Origin: Poa pratensis
Lineage: Eukaryota; Streptophyta; Magnoliopsida; Poales; Poaceae
Length of the DNA: 64,000 nt
Direction of reading: 5' to 3'
Assembly (NCBI GenBank): GCA_947311845.1
Contig: CAMZMU010000096.1
Location: 11,746,910-11,810,909 of the forward strand
Position 1 is the first letter of the stretch. Every line of letters begins with the position of its first letter. Below the pieces are notes generated by a model, which saw only the letters and a program-made list of their open reading frames with translations, was not told the DNA's origin and did no database searches. Both the position numbers and the translations under genes were made by a program. Below, piece by piece: positions 19,371 to 30,502 of this stretch.

Positions 19371-20061
19371 TGCTTCAAATGAATCTTTGTATTCCGATCC
19401 TAAAAAACAACCCTCTATCAGCAATAATTTCAAAAGCCGAGTTGAACTTCTTTTTCCCCCTCTTTTCATCCTCTTCAGTACTAGCGGCAGCCATGTTGGG
19501 CCATATATTGAGGAGGGCTAACAATATTATATACACGACGATTTCTACTTAGCAAAAAAATTGAGGTATAAATCATAGTAATAATTTACGCATCACGGCA
19601 CATAGTATTCCTCATTTCGTTATCCAACAAGTGAATGATTACAACGTACTATATCTGACGGAACAAGCTCTTGCAGACCTGATACAAAAACCATCGACAA
19701 GCTCAACGGTCACCTCGTCGACAACCACAAGCTCCGATTTGACTGGCTCTATCCTCAGCCTGATTACTTCTAATGGATAATTGGATATGGATCACTGTGT
19801 TCTGATCCTAGCCCTCTATCAGCAAGCAATTCAAAAGTTGAGTTGAACTTTTTTTGTTTGGTTATTCTCTTCAGTGCCAGCGACTGCAATGTTTGGGCTG
19901 GGCTAACAATATATATGACGATTTCTACTTAGCAAATTATTCTGGTAAAATCATAATAATTTACGCATCACAGCAATATTATTCCTCATTTCGTTATCCA
20001 ACAAGTAAATGGTATCACGTACTATATCTGTCGGAACAAGTTCTTGCCCACCTGATACAAA
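19313..20061. repeat. tandem duplication, about 375 bp, of two convergent gene ends
   Basis: Unit 1 (19313-19690) and unit 2 (19691-20061) align throughout: 'caagctcaacgg', 'tctatcctca', 'ccctctatcagcaa', 'gacgatttctacttagcaaa', 'ttcctcatttcgttatccaa', 'cctgatacaaa'. Each unit holds the last codons of the RRM gene (plus strand) and the last codons of the PPR gene (minus strand). The orphan RRM tail at 19691-19772 reads TIDKLNGHL...DWLYPQPDYF and a stop. The orphan PPR tail is near 19600-19690. Confidence 0.85.
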
Positions 20062-21886
20062 CGCCTTAACAGCACCCTTCACTTGGATCCAGCTACAGCC
20101 AGGAGACTTTTGACACCATGCTCTGACATGGCTCTCCTCACGCCCTCGGCTTCCTTCCACTGCCCGGTGGCGCACAACAAGTTGGACAGCATGACATAGC
20201 CAGCGTCTCTCGCAGGATCCATCGACACCAAGCTGCTCCCCACCTTCCTTCCTATTCTTACATCCAGGTGGCCCGATGAGTAGGCACTAACTAGAGATTC
20301 CCGCATACTACTGCTTCGTATCTGAACCATTTCTGAGTATTGGTCCAACATCTCAATGGCCTTTTTTATGTTCCCTGATCTAGCATACATGTCGAGGACA
20401 CAAGCTAAATGTTCCGGTGTTGGTTTCAGTCGATGCACAGACACCATTGACTCAAAGAAGGCTCTGCCTTGCTCCAGGAGGCAAGAATGGCTGCAGGCGG
20501 TGAGCAAGCCTGCGAATGTAACTTCATCGGGGCAGACATCATGAGACAACATGGTTTCATACAGTGCCAGTGCTTCATTTGGCCATCCATTTATCGCGAA
20601 CCCGAACAACATGGTGTTCCATGAGAACCAAGTCCTTCGACGAACGACATGGAACACATTGCTTGCCCCCTCTATGTCGCCGCACTTGGCATACATGTCC
20701 ATCAAGCTGTTGGCCACATACAAGTAGGACGCAAAACCGCTTTGGAATGCACAGGCATGGATCATCCTTCCGGTGGCCAGAGATGCCGCGGTAGCACAAG
20801 CATGAAGCACAGCCCCCAAAGTGAAGTCGTCAGGTTGGATATGCTTCTCTGTCAGCATCTTGACAAATAGTGAAAGGGCCTCGTCTGCACGGCCATTCCC
20901 GTATAACTCCAATCATCGCAGTCCATGAGACGACATTTGTCTCAGGTGCGCTTTGAAACAGAGCAGCAGCTTCTTCAATGTGGCCAAGCCTTGTGTATGC
21001 GTCGATCAGCGAATTCCACGACACAATGGTTCTAGTCTCCATATACTCAAAGATCTTCACGGCATGATCTAGCAAGCTTAACTTACTGTAGAAGGAAATA
21101 AGCGAGTTACTGACCTCTGGAGCGGCATTCCAGCCACCCTGCACCGTGATCTTGTGGACTGCAAAGCCGGTAGATGGGTTAGGACAGCTCAGTGCAAGCA
21201 TCGATCATAATGCAGAGTGTTGCATCGTCACAAGAGAGCCCGACATCGCATCCTGCTGAACACAAGCAAACATTGCCTGGCATTGCCACTGCGGGAATAC
21301 CCCATGAGTAACGTGTTCCAAGCAACATTGCTTGCAGCAGGCATTTCATCGAACAGCTCCTGTGCAAGATTCATGCGGCCTGAGGAGACGTAGGCGTGCA
21401 GGAGCGAGCACCAAGACACCGCGTTGCGCTCCCGCATCTCCCGGAAAGCGCGTGCGGCGTCGTCCGCTCGTGCGCACCTGGCGTACATGGCGACGAGCGC
21501 GTTGCCGACGGGGAGCGGCTCGTGCAGGCCGATGCGGAGGAGGCGGGCGTGGAGCTGCGCGCCGGCGGCGGGCAGCGGAGGGAGCCCGCCGCGGATAGCG
21601 CGGCGGTGAGGGAGAACGCGTCCGTTGGGCCGCGCATGCGGGCGAAGAGCGCGAGGGCGGCGCGCGGCTGGCCGGCGCGGGCGTAGGCGGTGAGCATGGC
21701 GTTCCAGGCGACGGCGTCGCGGCGGGGCATCGCGTCGAATACGGCGCGCGCCGCGGCGGCGTCTCCAGCGCGGCCGTGGGAGGCGATCCTGGAGGTGGCG
21801 GCGGCCAGGCCGGCGAAGGGGAAGGGGGCTCCATGCTCTGCCGCGCGTGCCGCGGCGCGACCTGCCTGTGGGTTCAGGCTCATCAA
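19951..21886 (-). pseudogene. PLS-class pentatricopeptide repeat (PPR) protein, frameshifted
   Basis: PPR proteins bind organelle transcripts. The start at 21886 (MMSLNPQAG) is followed by serial PPR motifs: VFDAMPRRDAVAWNAMLTAY, LFDEMPAASNVAWNTLLMGY, IFEYMETRTIVSWNSLIDAY, LFQSAPETNVVSWTAMIG, VFHVVRRRTWFSWNTMLFGF, MLSHDVCPDEVTFAGLLTAC. Then come the E-type region (GYVMLSNLLCATGQWKEAEGV) and, in another frame, SPGCSWIQVKGAVKAFV ending at 19951. The motifs are spread over at least five frame segments (breaks near 21500, 21240, 21190, 20900 and 20090). That many breaks make a working product unlikely. The 3' end lies inside the tandem duplication shared with the RRM gene. Confidence 0.85.
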
Positions 21887-21977
21887 ATGCGGCAGGCGAA
21901 CCCGCGAAAGAGCGTATGCTAGCTAGCGCTGAAATGCAGAAATGGATCGCAAGTGGGAGCAGCGTTTTGTAGCTTAC

Positions 21978-22303
21978 ATGTTACCCCTTTTATTTTGAAC
22001 ATTGGAAAAATAAATTTTAAAGTTTTTTTTAAAGTATGTATCTAGCCACAGAGTGTTATCTTATAAGTGTGCGAAATATCAATCCAAAATACGCCGTATT
22101 CTACGCTACACAAAAAGACACAATTGTAGATGTGTAGTGTGAACAGTGCTCTTCAAATTTTGTCTATTTTACCTAGTCCAAAATAAAAGTAATTTCGGAT
22201 TGAAAATTGCACAACTGTAGGATACAGTATTGGCCAAATTTATTTTAAGAATTTTTTGAAACTTTAAAATACTATTTTCAAAATTTTAAAACAAAAGCCT
22301 ACA
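21978..22303. mobile_element. Mutator-type MITE, 326 bp
   Basis: Flanked by a perfect 10-bp duplication TGTAGCTTAC (21968-21977 and 22304-22313). Ends 'atgttaccccttttatttt' and 'aaaacaaaagcctacat' are imperfect inverted repeats extending about 55 bp ('ttttaaagttt' on both sides). A duplication of 9-11 bp and AT-rich arms fit a non-autonomous MULE. Confidence 0.75.
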
Positions 22304-22441
22304 TGTAGCTTACGAATGGCTTTTTCGTCGCAATGTTCTTATTTTCTTATTGCTTGTCATAGAAATAATGGGAAGTGTGATGACACAAATATCAGGATAT
22401 GTACTATCATTATAGAAACTGTAGGACGGTATTGTACGATG

Positions 22442-22530
22442 ATACTCCTCCATTTTCATTCTGAATTATAAAAATATTTGGATATTCCAATATAGACTAC
22501 AAAGAGACTGAAAATGAGTGAAATGGTGAT
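22442..22530. mobile_element. half of a Stowaway-like MITE
   Basis: Begins 'tactcctccattttcattctg' and continues 'ggatattccaatatagacta' and 'gaaaatgagtgaa', the outer half of the family also seen at 345-490. The right half is not recognisable. Confidence 0.4.
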
Positions 22531-23112
22531 TACAGTTTAGCGCAAAAATAATAAGTATACAAACTATATGAAAAAAATGTATGAATGTATTGTTAATGCT
22601 GTACTATAACCAAAAATATTATTTAATGTAGTAATGCCGAAATAAAAGAATTTAGTATAAATAATTATAAATTTGGGAAACATAAAAAATTGTCAAAATA
22701 TGTCTTGTAAATTATGCATCACACACCATCGTTTTCATACTCTTCGCCATGGGAATCCACAAAGGATGGTACTGCTCATGCTCCATCACAGGTCCAGCAT
22801 CACCATTTCCGACCAAAACAATTGAATGGACTTCTGGTTTATGAACACATTACTTCGTTTAATGATCAAAATCTGAAATATAGATGTAAATTTCACCATC
22901 TTCAAGATCAAAAAGTGTTCTCCGGCAAGAACTGATGCCACAACAGCTTTGTTGTTCTTCACATAATTCAAAACCTTCTTGTCCGACAAGTTCTCATAGC
23001 GCTTGCATTGAACCCACGTTGATTGCAACCTTGCTCTAGGTCACAACAAACCTAGTTTAATCCTCATATTTACTTAGATCATCAGCTGCCAATCTCTCAT
23101 AGCGCTCGATGA
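22531..23112. other. AT-rich flank with an unrecognised minus-strand frame
   Basis: An 80-codon minus-strand frame at 22786-23028 (KNNKAVVASVLAGEHFLIL) hints at a decayed coding exon but could not be assigned. Otherwise nothing seen. Confidence 0.25.
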
Positions 23113-23265
23113 GTCTGTGGGTTTAGGTTCATCAAATGCGGTATGCAAAGCCGCGAAAGAGTGATATGCTAGCTTCTGCTGAAATGTATGTAATGCTCTT
23201 TTTTTCTTTTCGCTTGTCATAAAAAACTTAGAAGTATCATCAGAATTGTACGATGATATGGTCAG
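23113..23265. repeat. duplicated copy of the PPR 5' flank
   Basis: 'ctgtgggttt', 'catcaaatgcgg', 'gcgaaagag', 'atgctagct' and 'gctgaaatg' match 21863-21948 in order, then 'cttgtcata' and 'attgtacgatgata' match 22350-22445. The 326-bp MITE present between these parts at the PPR gene is absent here. Confidence 0.75.
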
Positions 23266-23267
23266 AC

Positions 23268-23841
23268 TTAAACAGTGGCGGACGTAACGTCCCTCCCGTC
23301 GGCAAAAGCCTCTTGTAGCTCGGATGCAATTATATGCACACAAGTGACGTATCGAGACACATAGAACTTATGGTTCATCAGTGGAAGCAGCAGATTATAG
23401 CGAAGGTTGTACTGTAAGTGTAAATATGTTTCCCAGCCGACAAACACAAAGTTGACTCCTGAAAGAGATATATCATCAAAATAACTTGACCTTATAATAG
23501 AGTACATAATTTTTCACATATATAACCATTATTATGCTTCATTGTTCGTGGGAGTTTCAGAATATTAGAGTGAGCCGCATGTACACATGATCGCGACTTA
23601 CCGATAAGCCAACGTTAATAGCAAGTCTAATTCCGCGATAAAAGAGCTCTGTCCCAAGAACCTGTTTGCAGCCAGTACCAGTAATGGAGTCATACCCAAA
23701 CTTTAGGAGCCACAACCCACCATTTTTCCCTTCCTTGCTTATGGTTTGCTGTCCTCGGGAATGGTATCTCCTTGAACAAGGTAATTCCCATATTGACCAA
23801 GAAATGAGCACCACCAGCAACCGAGTGTGGAGAGGGGACAC
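23268..23841 (-). pseudogene. unrecognised minus-strand coding remnants
   Basis: Two frames, 23268-23507 (FVFVGWETYLHLQYNLRYNL) and 23557-23841 (GGLWLLKFGYDSITGTGCKQ), are separated by an AT-rich interval that could be an intron. Composition is gene-like but no family is recognised and no complete model can be built. Confidence 0.2.
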
Positions 23842-24675
23842 GAAGTCAAACTACATGTAGACACCTCACACACTCTAAATTCTCAACTTAGTTAGGTCTA
23901 AATTTAATATTTGCGCGCTAGAAAGCTATGTTGTGTCATTTATATATTCATTGATACCCACAGAAAAATGCTCCACAAAAAATCTTAGCTATTATTGAAT
24001 ACTATGGATAAGGATACATATATACCGAATATAATACTTTAGGAGGCACACATTAATTTGTGCAGTAAAGTGATACTTTATGTTTATTTAGTGTTAGATT
24101 CAAACTCATTAACAACTAAAGAAGTTCTTAAAACATCCCAAATTAAATACAAATAAAAATAGTGTGAAGAAGATAATTGCAATTTAGCACAAAAAATATA
24201 TTATTGATAATAAGTCTATGAACTATATTGCATGAAAAAAAAATATGACAATATTGTTAATGCTATTAATATAAGTGAAAATATTAGTTAATATAATAAT
24301 CAAGAAGTAAAATAATTTTAATAACATGTGAGATGGACTAGTACAAAATGGGGGAAAGTGGGACAAACGGGTCCCATTTTCGCATCCCTATTGTATTGTA
24401 TGAGGAGTCACTTTTGCATTTCAACTTCAATCTCAAGGACATTAGAAGCCATCAATAATAAAAAAAACACAAATGTTAATCAATGGCTAAATATTAGGAT
24501 GGAGAATAAGATTAATATACAATAAAGGAAAATCGTTGAGAAAAGGAACGAAACAGGTAAAAACTATGAGAAGTGGGAACAAAATGTTAAGGAGCCTAGG
24601 ACTATAATGTGAAGTTCTTCCCTGTGTCTACTGAACAAATAAATTGTTTGAACAATGGGTCGCACCTAGGCCACA
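23842..24675. other. AT-rich intergenic, nothing recognised
   Basis: No supported gene or repeat end. Confidence 0.4.
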
Positions 24676-24680
24676 CCGTG

Positions 24681-25238
24681 GGAATTTGTGGCAAAAGGGA
24701 CCACCTGCCCGAGTGAATTGCCGAAAAGGACCATTTCTCAAATAAATTGCAAAAAAGAACCACCTTCATCCTGGCGACAAGGCCACCAGACGACACGTGG
24801 CACATGTCACCGGCCGTGGCGTACCGCCACAGGCGGCATGTCCACAGGAGGCACGGTGACATGGAGTGTGCAGGTTTCGATAGAGCAAGATTCACCACTG
24901 CTGCATGAGAGCGTGGAACGATCGAGACATACTTGTACCACTACACTGTTCCCGTGAATGCAGCACACGATGCCATGATTTTTCACATTTACTGCACGCG
25001 AGACAGTGCTCAGCCGTGCCGCCACCAACCATGGCCGCAGGCTACACGTCACCGTGCCGCCTATGGCACCGGCGGTAGGCCCCACTACCCCGTTAGGCCT
25101 CCGTTGCCATGCTGTCTGCAGGGACATGCCACGTTGTGTGGCAGCATCGCCTAGCGGGTCTGCCGTCACTGTGAAGGTGGTCATTTTAGTCAATTCATTT
25201 GAGCGGTGCTCCTTCTTGACAATTCACTGGGGTAGGTG
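24681..25238. mobile_element. TIR-type DNA element, left part
   Basis: 'gtggcaaaagggaccacctg' with 'cccgagtgaattg...tttctcaaataaattgc...gaaccaccttc' (24685-24770) is inverted at 25150-25238 ('gaaggtggtcatttt', 'caattcatttgag', 'caattcact', 'gggtaggtg') and again at 53697-53812. The body is GC-rich with no gene. It is the host of the LINE, which entered the first of the two right-hand terminal copies. Superfamily not assigned. Confidence 0.55.
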
Positions 25239-25258
25239 CGTGGCCTGAGGAAAGGGAG

Positions 25259-26798
25259 GTGGATGCACCGCTCTGCGTGGTCCGCAGATCGCAGACGGTG
25301 GTGGATTTGGAGCATCGGTTGCGCAACGCCGTGGTGGCCTATGTTGGCGGGGCGCGGCCGGCGGTTACGTGTGCTCAGGCTCACCAGGCCCTCTGTTCCA
25401 AGCTCAGGGTCTCGGGTGCGCGTCTCTCTGTGCACAAATACCTGCCAGAGGATTTTTCTAGTGGTCTGCGACACGGCGGAGCTGCGAAACAAGTTGACCG
25501 CGCTGCCGGGAATCAATGGTCCTGGCTTCTCGCTGTTTCTCAGACAGTGGAACAGGCAGGCTCAGGCTTCCTCGGAAACAATGAGGTCCAGAGTGGAGCT
25601 GGTGATCGAAGGTGTTCCTCCCCATGCGTGGGATCAGGAGGTGGTCGAGGAGCTGCTTGAGCAGTCATGCGTGGTGGACGAGGTTGCGCCGGCAACAAGT
25701 GCAAGGACGGACCTTTCACTTTTCAGGCTCTCGGCTTGGACCAGTGACGCGGAGAAAATACCGCCAGCCAGGACGCTGGCGATCCCGGAGCCTGTGCTGG
25801 ACGTGGAGGAGACACCGTCGCCGGCGAGAGAGTTCTCAGACGATTCGCGCAGTCTGCCAGCCCGGCGGGAGGCGGCGCCGGTAGACAAGGTGGAACTGTT
25901 GAACTAAAGATCTTGATTCATATCGACAAGCTGGGGGAAGTCGTAGACCGCGAGGGGTTATGGGCTGCGCCGCCTTCTTCGGCAGCGGCCAGAGCGGGAT
26001 CCCCAACGATGACACGTTTGGCGGTGGCGCCAATGGCCGCCTAACAGTAGGCCACCTTGGCGGCTGGGGTCCCAGATCTTCGTGGTGGGGCCCGTGTGCA
26101 GGGTGGTGGGGCCGGTGGTCAAAGCAGCACGTTCCGTCAGGCCCTGGCCTTCACCGCCAACTGGCAGCTGTCGCCAATGAACAAGCATCGCGTGCAAGTG
26201 CCAGCGCGCTCGGTAACCCTTGCCCCGGCATCGGATGCCACTGCTCTGCAAAAGGAAGCTGCCGTGGTGGGTCATAGTGATAAAGAGACAACTGGAGCTG
26301 AGAAAGTGGTGGTGGAGGTGGTTGCGGATCCCGATGTTGGTTCAAATTCGGAGCAGATCCCCGGCAACGACAAGGAGCCCGAGCCTTTGGTGCAAGCGCA
26401 GGCGCAGGAGCCACCACGTTGTGACAACCAACAAGTGCAGACTCAGGTTCAGGCGCAAGTGGAACAAGATGGTGATACCTCACAGGTCGCAGTTGGGGAT
26501 AGGGTGCAGCAGGGTGAGTCGTGCCAGGAGGACTTGGGTGCCACCGGTGTTCAGACGCTAGGCCCCATCGATGCATGTGCTGCCACGATCACGCTTTCCG
26601 AACAGGAGTCCTTGGCGCCAATTGCTGGAGTCTCAAATGGGATCGTGGGCACTTCGGAAGATTTGACCTGGAGTTTGGTGGCTCGGATGCGGTCTCACGA
26701 CCTCAGTCCACTGAGTTTTTCTTCCCCGTTCACCTTGATTCGACCAGTACGGGTGATGGCAGTATGAGCCGGGATGAGGATGCACAAGAAGGTGCTGC
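25259..26798 (+). pseudogene. LINE ORF1, 5' part (DUF4283-like)
   Basis: Encodes the RNA-binding protein of a plant L1. The N-terminal frame (VVDLEHRLRNAVVAYVGG) shifts near 25455 to RNKLTALPGINGPGFSLFLRQWNRQA and VELVIEGVPPHAWDQEVVEELL, a DUF4283-type region. An acidic, glutamine-rich tail follows (EPLVQAQAQEPP). Several frame breaks exist. The solo LTR at 26799 interrupts it. Confidence 0.7.
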
Positions 26799-27496
26799 TG
26801 ATACCCGATGACGTAGTTACCTGCGTCAAAAGAATATGGGTTAGGTTGAGACTCCAAGTGCAGAGTGTGTAGTAAGTGGAAGACGTGTTTTCCCCACGAG
26901 GGTGACTCGAGGTTTAATATCGAACTCTCGGGGAATCAGTAGTGAAGATTTATCTTTCCTATCCTTCTTTTGGTTACCTACAAAACAAAGTAAATGTTTT
27001 GGTCCTCAACCTCACCTAGTGGTTGTCAAGCACAAGGTGTGAGAATGATATCAAGATAATATGCAATGCAAACAAGAAATAAATATGCAATGGTGGTAAA
27101 TAAATATGCAAGGATGGTGGTAGCAATGATAAATGATATTTTTGGGTTTTATATGATGAATGCAAGATGTAAAAGTGTTTTTTGTATTTTCGGATTTTTA
27201 AATGGCAGAAAATGGTAAAGTGGTAAAAGTTGTTGGAAAGGTGTTCCTTATTATTAAAAATGGACCGGGGTTCATGGTTTCACAAATGCACTCTCTCTTT
27301 AATAAAGTGGTAGACAATGGAACACTAGAATTGACATATGAGATTGCAACACAACAGTTTAATGACAAGTTATAATTATTGGGCATCACGTCCTAACATA
27401 GAGACCTTTTGGTTATTAGTCTCTCTTATACTCCACCAAGATGCGAACTAAATCATAACACCTCAGTAATTAAGATAACTCAGAGTATAGCAATAA

Positions 27497-29451
27497 GGGC
27501 ATCTCTAGTCGCCCCCCCCCCCCCCCCCCCAGAGACCCCCCAAGTGGCCTTTTTAGTGCCGCGGCGGCCAAAAATCCGTTTTTTTTTGTACCACTCGGGC
27601 CCCCCAGAAGTCCAAATAGCGCCGTTTCGGCGTTATTTTGCGCCGGCGCACCCAGGCGAAACCCAGCCCACTGGGTTCGGCTTGGGGGGCGAAATGGCGG
27701 GAAAGGCGACGCGGGCCAGCGCTGTCAGCGACGCGGGGGAAAAATGGCGCGGAACAGAACCGCCCGTGAGCGGCCGTGCCCTCATCCTCTCGGCTCCTGC
27801 GCTGGTCAAAGGCTGCCGGAGTTAATGGCGTGGCCAGCGGCCAGTGAGCGCGTCGGTCAAAGGTTGTCGGAGTAATGACGTGGCCGGCGCGCGTCGCTTC
27901 GACGTCCAATCGAAGGCCACGCGGCGCAGTAATGGCGCGCCACCACCGCCCCTTCGCCTGGCCGCCGAGCTATTAAAATCCCCCACCCCTCGCCGTCCAT
28001 CCGCACACTCGCCTCTCTGCTCTCCCTCCCTCGCCAGAGCGCAATCCAATGGCCGACGACGCCGCCGCCGCCAACGGCTGGACCCGCCGCCACCTCCGAA
28101 AGGACGAGGCATGGACGCTCTACCACCTGATATGTGCGTCCCCGGCGCATCCGGCGGCCAGGGGCCATGGCAACTGAGCGCGGGAGGCATCCCCGTGCCT
28201 CCCGCCCCCGCCGGAGTCGAGTTCGACTACGCCATCGCCGAGGTTCGCGAAGGCCTGACGGAGGAGCAGGCCGCGGACCGCGCTGGAGGGCGATGGCAAC
28301 GACGCCTTCTGGCAGGCCTATTTCCAGCGCCGGCATGACCAGGACATCGCCGACCGCGGCAACAACGGCCAGGTGGAGGGCCGCCACAACTCCAAGGGAC
28401 GCAAGCGGTGGTGGGGCGGCCCACACCGCCGCCTCCAGTGGGTCCTGGACTACGCCGCCGGCAACGAGCCCCGGCTGACCATGCCGCCGAGGATCGCGTC
28501 GTGGACGCCGCGGCGGATGGGAGCTGCGTCCTCCTCCTCCGCCACTTCGTCTTCCTCCGGCGCGCCCTCGGCTCCAGGTACACGCGCCGCGCCCCCCTCT
28601 GTGACCCCCCCACTCTCAACTCCGGCCGCCGCGTCCCCATGCGCAGCGGCACCCTGCGCATCAACGAGCCTCGCGGCGGCTCCCTGCGCCGCGCGGCTTC
28701 TCCTCCTCGCTCCTTCTTACAGCGCCTCGTCAAGGCCAAGAAGGAGCCCAAGCAAGAGCCGGAGCAGGAGGTGGAGTGGCCCGGCCTGAAGGAGGCGGAG
28801 GAGGCCTCCTTCAACACAATCCAGCCGGCGACGGAGGAATTCGCCGCCGACTGGAGCCTCCGCCAGTTCACGGAGGCCGAGGTGGAACGCCAGCGCCAAG
28901 CACTCGCCGAGCTGGAGCGCAGGCGCGCGGAGGAGCGCCAGCACGCCAATGCGGGCCGCCGTCATCGCATTCCTCCTCCTCCGGTGGCGCCGGAGATCCC
29001 TACTTCGTGCTCGACCCGAGCGACGGCGACGAGGAGGACGCCGGCTTCAGGCAGGCCCTGCTGTTGAGCAAATTCCAGCGCGGCGACGGCGAAGGCCCGA
29101 GCAAGCCTCCCAGAGACGGCTCCGACGACGATGACGGCGACTACAGCAAGGCGATCCAAGCCAGCCTGGGCATCAACTAGCCCTGTAGATCGCCGAATAA
29201 AATGTTTTTACGTTTTTAGTTTCAAATTCTGCTATGTAATCGGCGATTTTTCCGCCAAATATGAATGAAAATCGCCTTTAAGAAATTAGTCTATTTGTTC
29301 CAGCGTTTTTGAATTTTTGGGCCGAAACTTGGGTTGGGTTCGCGGCTGGAAAACACGCCCCCCAGGATCCAGATTAGCGCCGTTTCGCGCCGCAGCGGCC
29401 CAAAATAGCGCCGTTTTGGGCCCTGGGGCGGCACAACGATTGGAGATGCCC
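27497..29451. mobile_element. PIF/Harbinger-type element with captured gene
   Basis: Terminal inverted repeats GGGCATCTCTAGTCG (left) and CGATTGGAGATGCCC (right), flanked by the duplication TAA (27494-27496 and 29452-29454). Length 1,955 bp. No Harbinger transposase is found. The interior is one GC-rich gene-like region with its own leader. A 19-base C run (27512-27530) follows the left terminus. Confidence 0.85.
28049..29180 (+). pseudogene. captured gene, WTRRHLR...RRWWGG family, frameshifted
   Basis: The start at 28049 (MADDAAAANGW) follows a leader with an AT motif near 27970 (tattaaaa). Segments in order: GWTRRHLRKDEAWTLYHLI, then in another frame LSAGGIPVPPAPAG, then NDAFWQAYFQRRHDQDIA and GRKRWWGGPHRRLQWVLDY, then an acidic coiled region (AEVERQRQALAELERRRAEE), and finally DPYFVLDPSDGDEEDAGFRQALLLSKF ending at 29180. 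It resembles an uncharacterised repeated family I associate with Triticeae genomes (from memory, not searched). Breaks near 28140, 28290, 28600 and 29000 make it non-functional here. Confidence 0.6.
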
Positions 29452-30502
29452 TAAGTATCATGGCATGAAGTTAAAATAAGAACATGCTAGATCTAGTCAT
29501 GGAGTAGTGACAATGGTCACACCCACATCTCCGGTAGCATGGTATTTTTCTTTATCCCTAGTGAGGCAACAAAGTAAGGTAGAGATACCCAAGTGGATCG
29601 CAGAACTTTCTCTCACGTTCACTGCACTAGCCACTCCCCGTTAATCCAACTAATGCACACGTTCCCCCTCACACGCTCTCATAAACATGCTTGATCATGA
29701 CAAGTAAATAAGAACGGGGTACATAAAATGCATCTAGTTTCATAACTGAAACGAAACTATTGCAATCTCAAACATATATTAACTCATAAAGATCCACCAC
29801 AAAGGTATTACATAGATGACCGTAATCATGTTCAGCAGCTCATACGGTACTAATTAGTGAAGCTCAAGAGAGGAGAGATACATAAGTTACTTCCACAAAC
29901 CCATAGTCCAGGGGTGGACTACTCCCTCTTCATCATGGAGACGGTGGAGAAGTCGTTGGAGAAGATGGAGACCACCCCGGCAGCGCCCCGCCGGAGTTTT
30001 CCCCCTCCAATCTGCAACTCCAGGTCTCTGTTTCGGTGTTTCTGTGTTTCTGCGGCGCTCCCTTCCGAAGGGCGTCGGGACTATTTTTATAGTCGGTTTT
30101 AGGTCAAGACGGAGTCGGTGGAGGAAAGATCGACGGCAACGGAGCTCCGAGGCCCAAAAGGAGGAGTCCCACGCGGCCCATGTACCTGGCCGCGTGGGCC
30201 CACCTATCTTGGCCCTCGGGTCTCCGCTTGTTTGCTCCTTCGCTCTCAAGTCTTCTTCTTTCCAAAAATTGACGCTCGTAAATTTGCAGGTCATTTGGAC
30301 GTCGTTTGGGTCCCTGAAACATTAAAATATAGAAATAGGGTTTTCTGCCTGTGCAGGGTTAATTCCATAAAAATAGGAAACATACCAAATATTTCCAAAA
30401 TCATTATAAAACAGTGATATAACCCTTATATGATGCAAATATGACTGGAATATAAGTAAAATAATGCAAAGTTCATGTATGGATTTTACATGCATCAGCT
30501 GC

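Larger units (their letters stand above)
26799..30497. mobile_element. solo LTR in LINE ORF1
   Basis: Starts TGATACCC and ends TGCATCA, with TG...CA and complementary TGAT/ATCA ends. It is flanked by the 5-bp duplication GCTGC (26794-26798 and 30498-30502). Without the inner Harbinger insert (27497-29451) it is about 1.75 kb. No gag, pol, primer-binding site or second LTR is present, so it is best read as a solo LTR. If the insert and one duplication are ignored, the LINE ORF1 frame runs on across the site. Family not named. Confidence 0.75.

Noticed and set aside
24602..25248. Several overlapping 80-128 codon ORFs
   Set aside because: They lie in terminal repeats and GC-rich spacer of the TIR element and share no motif with known proteins.
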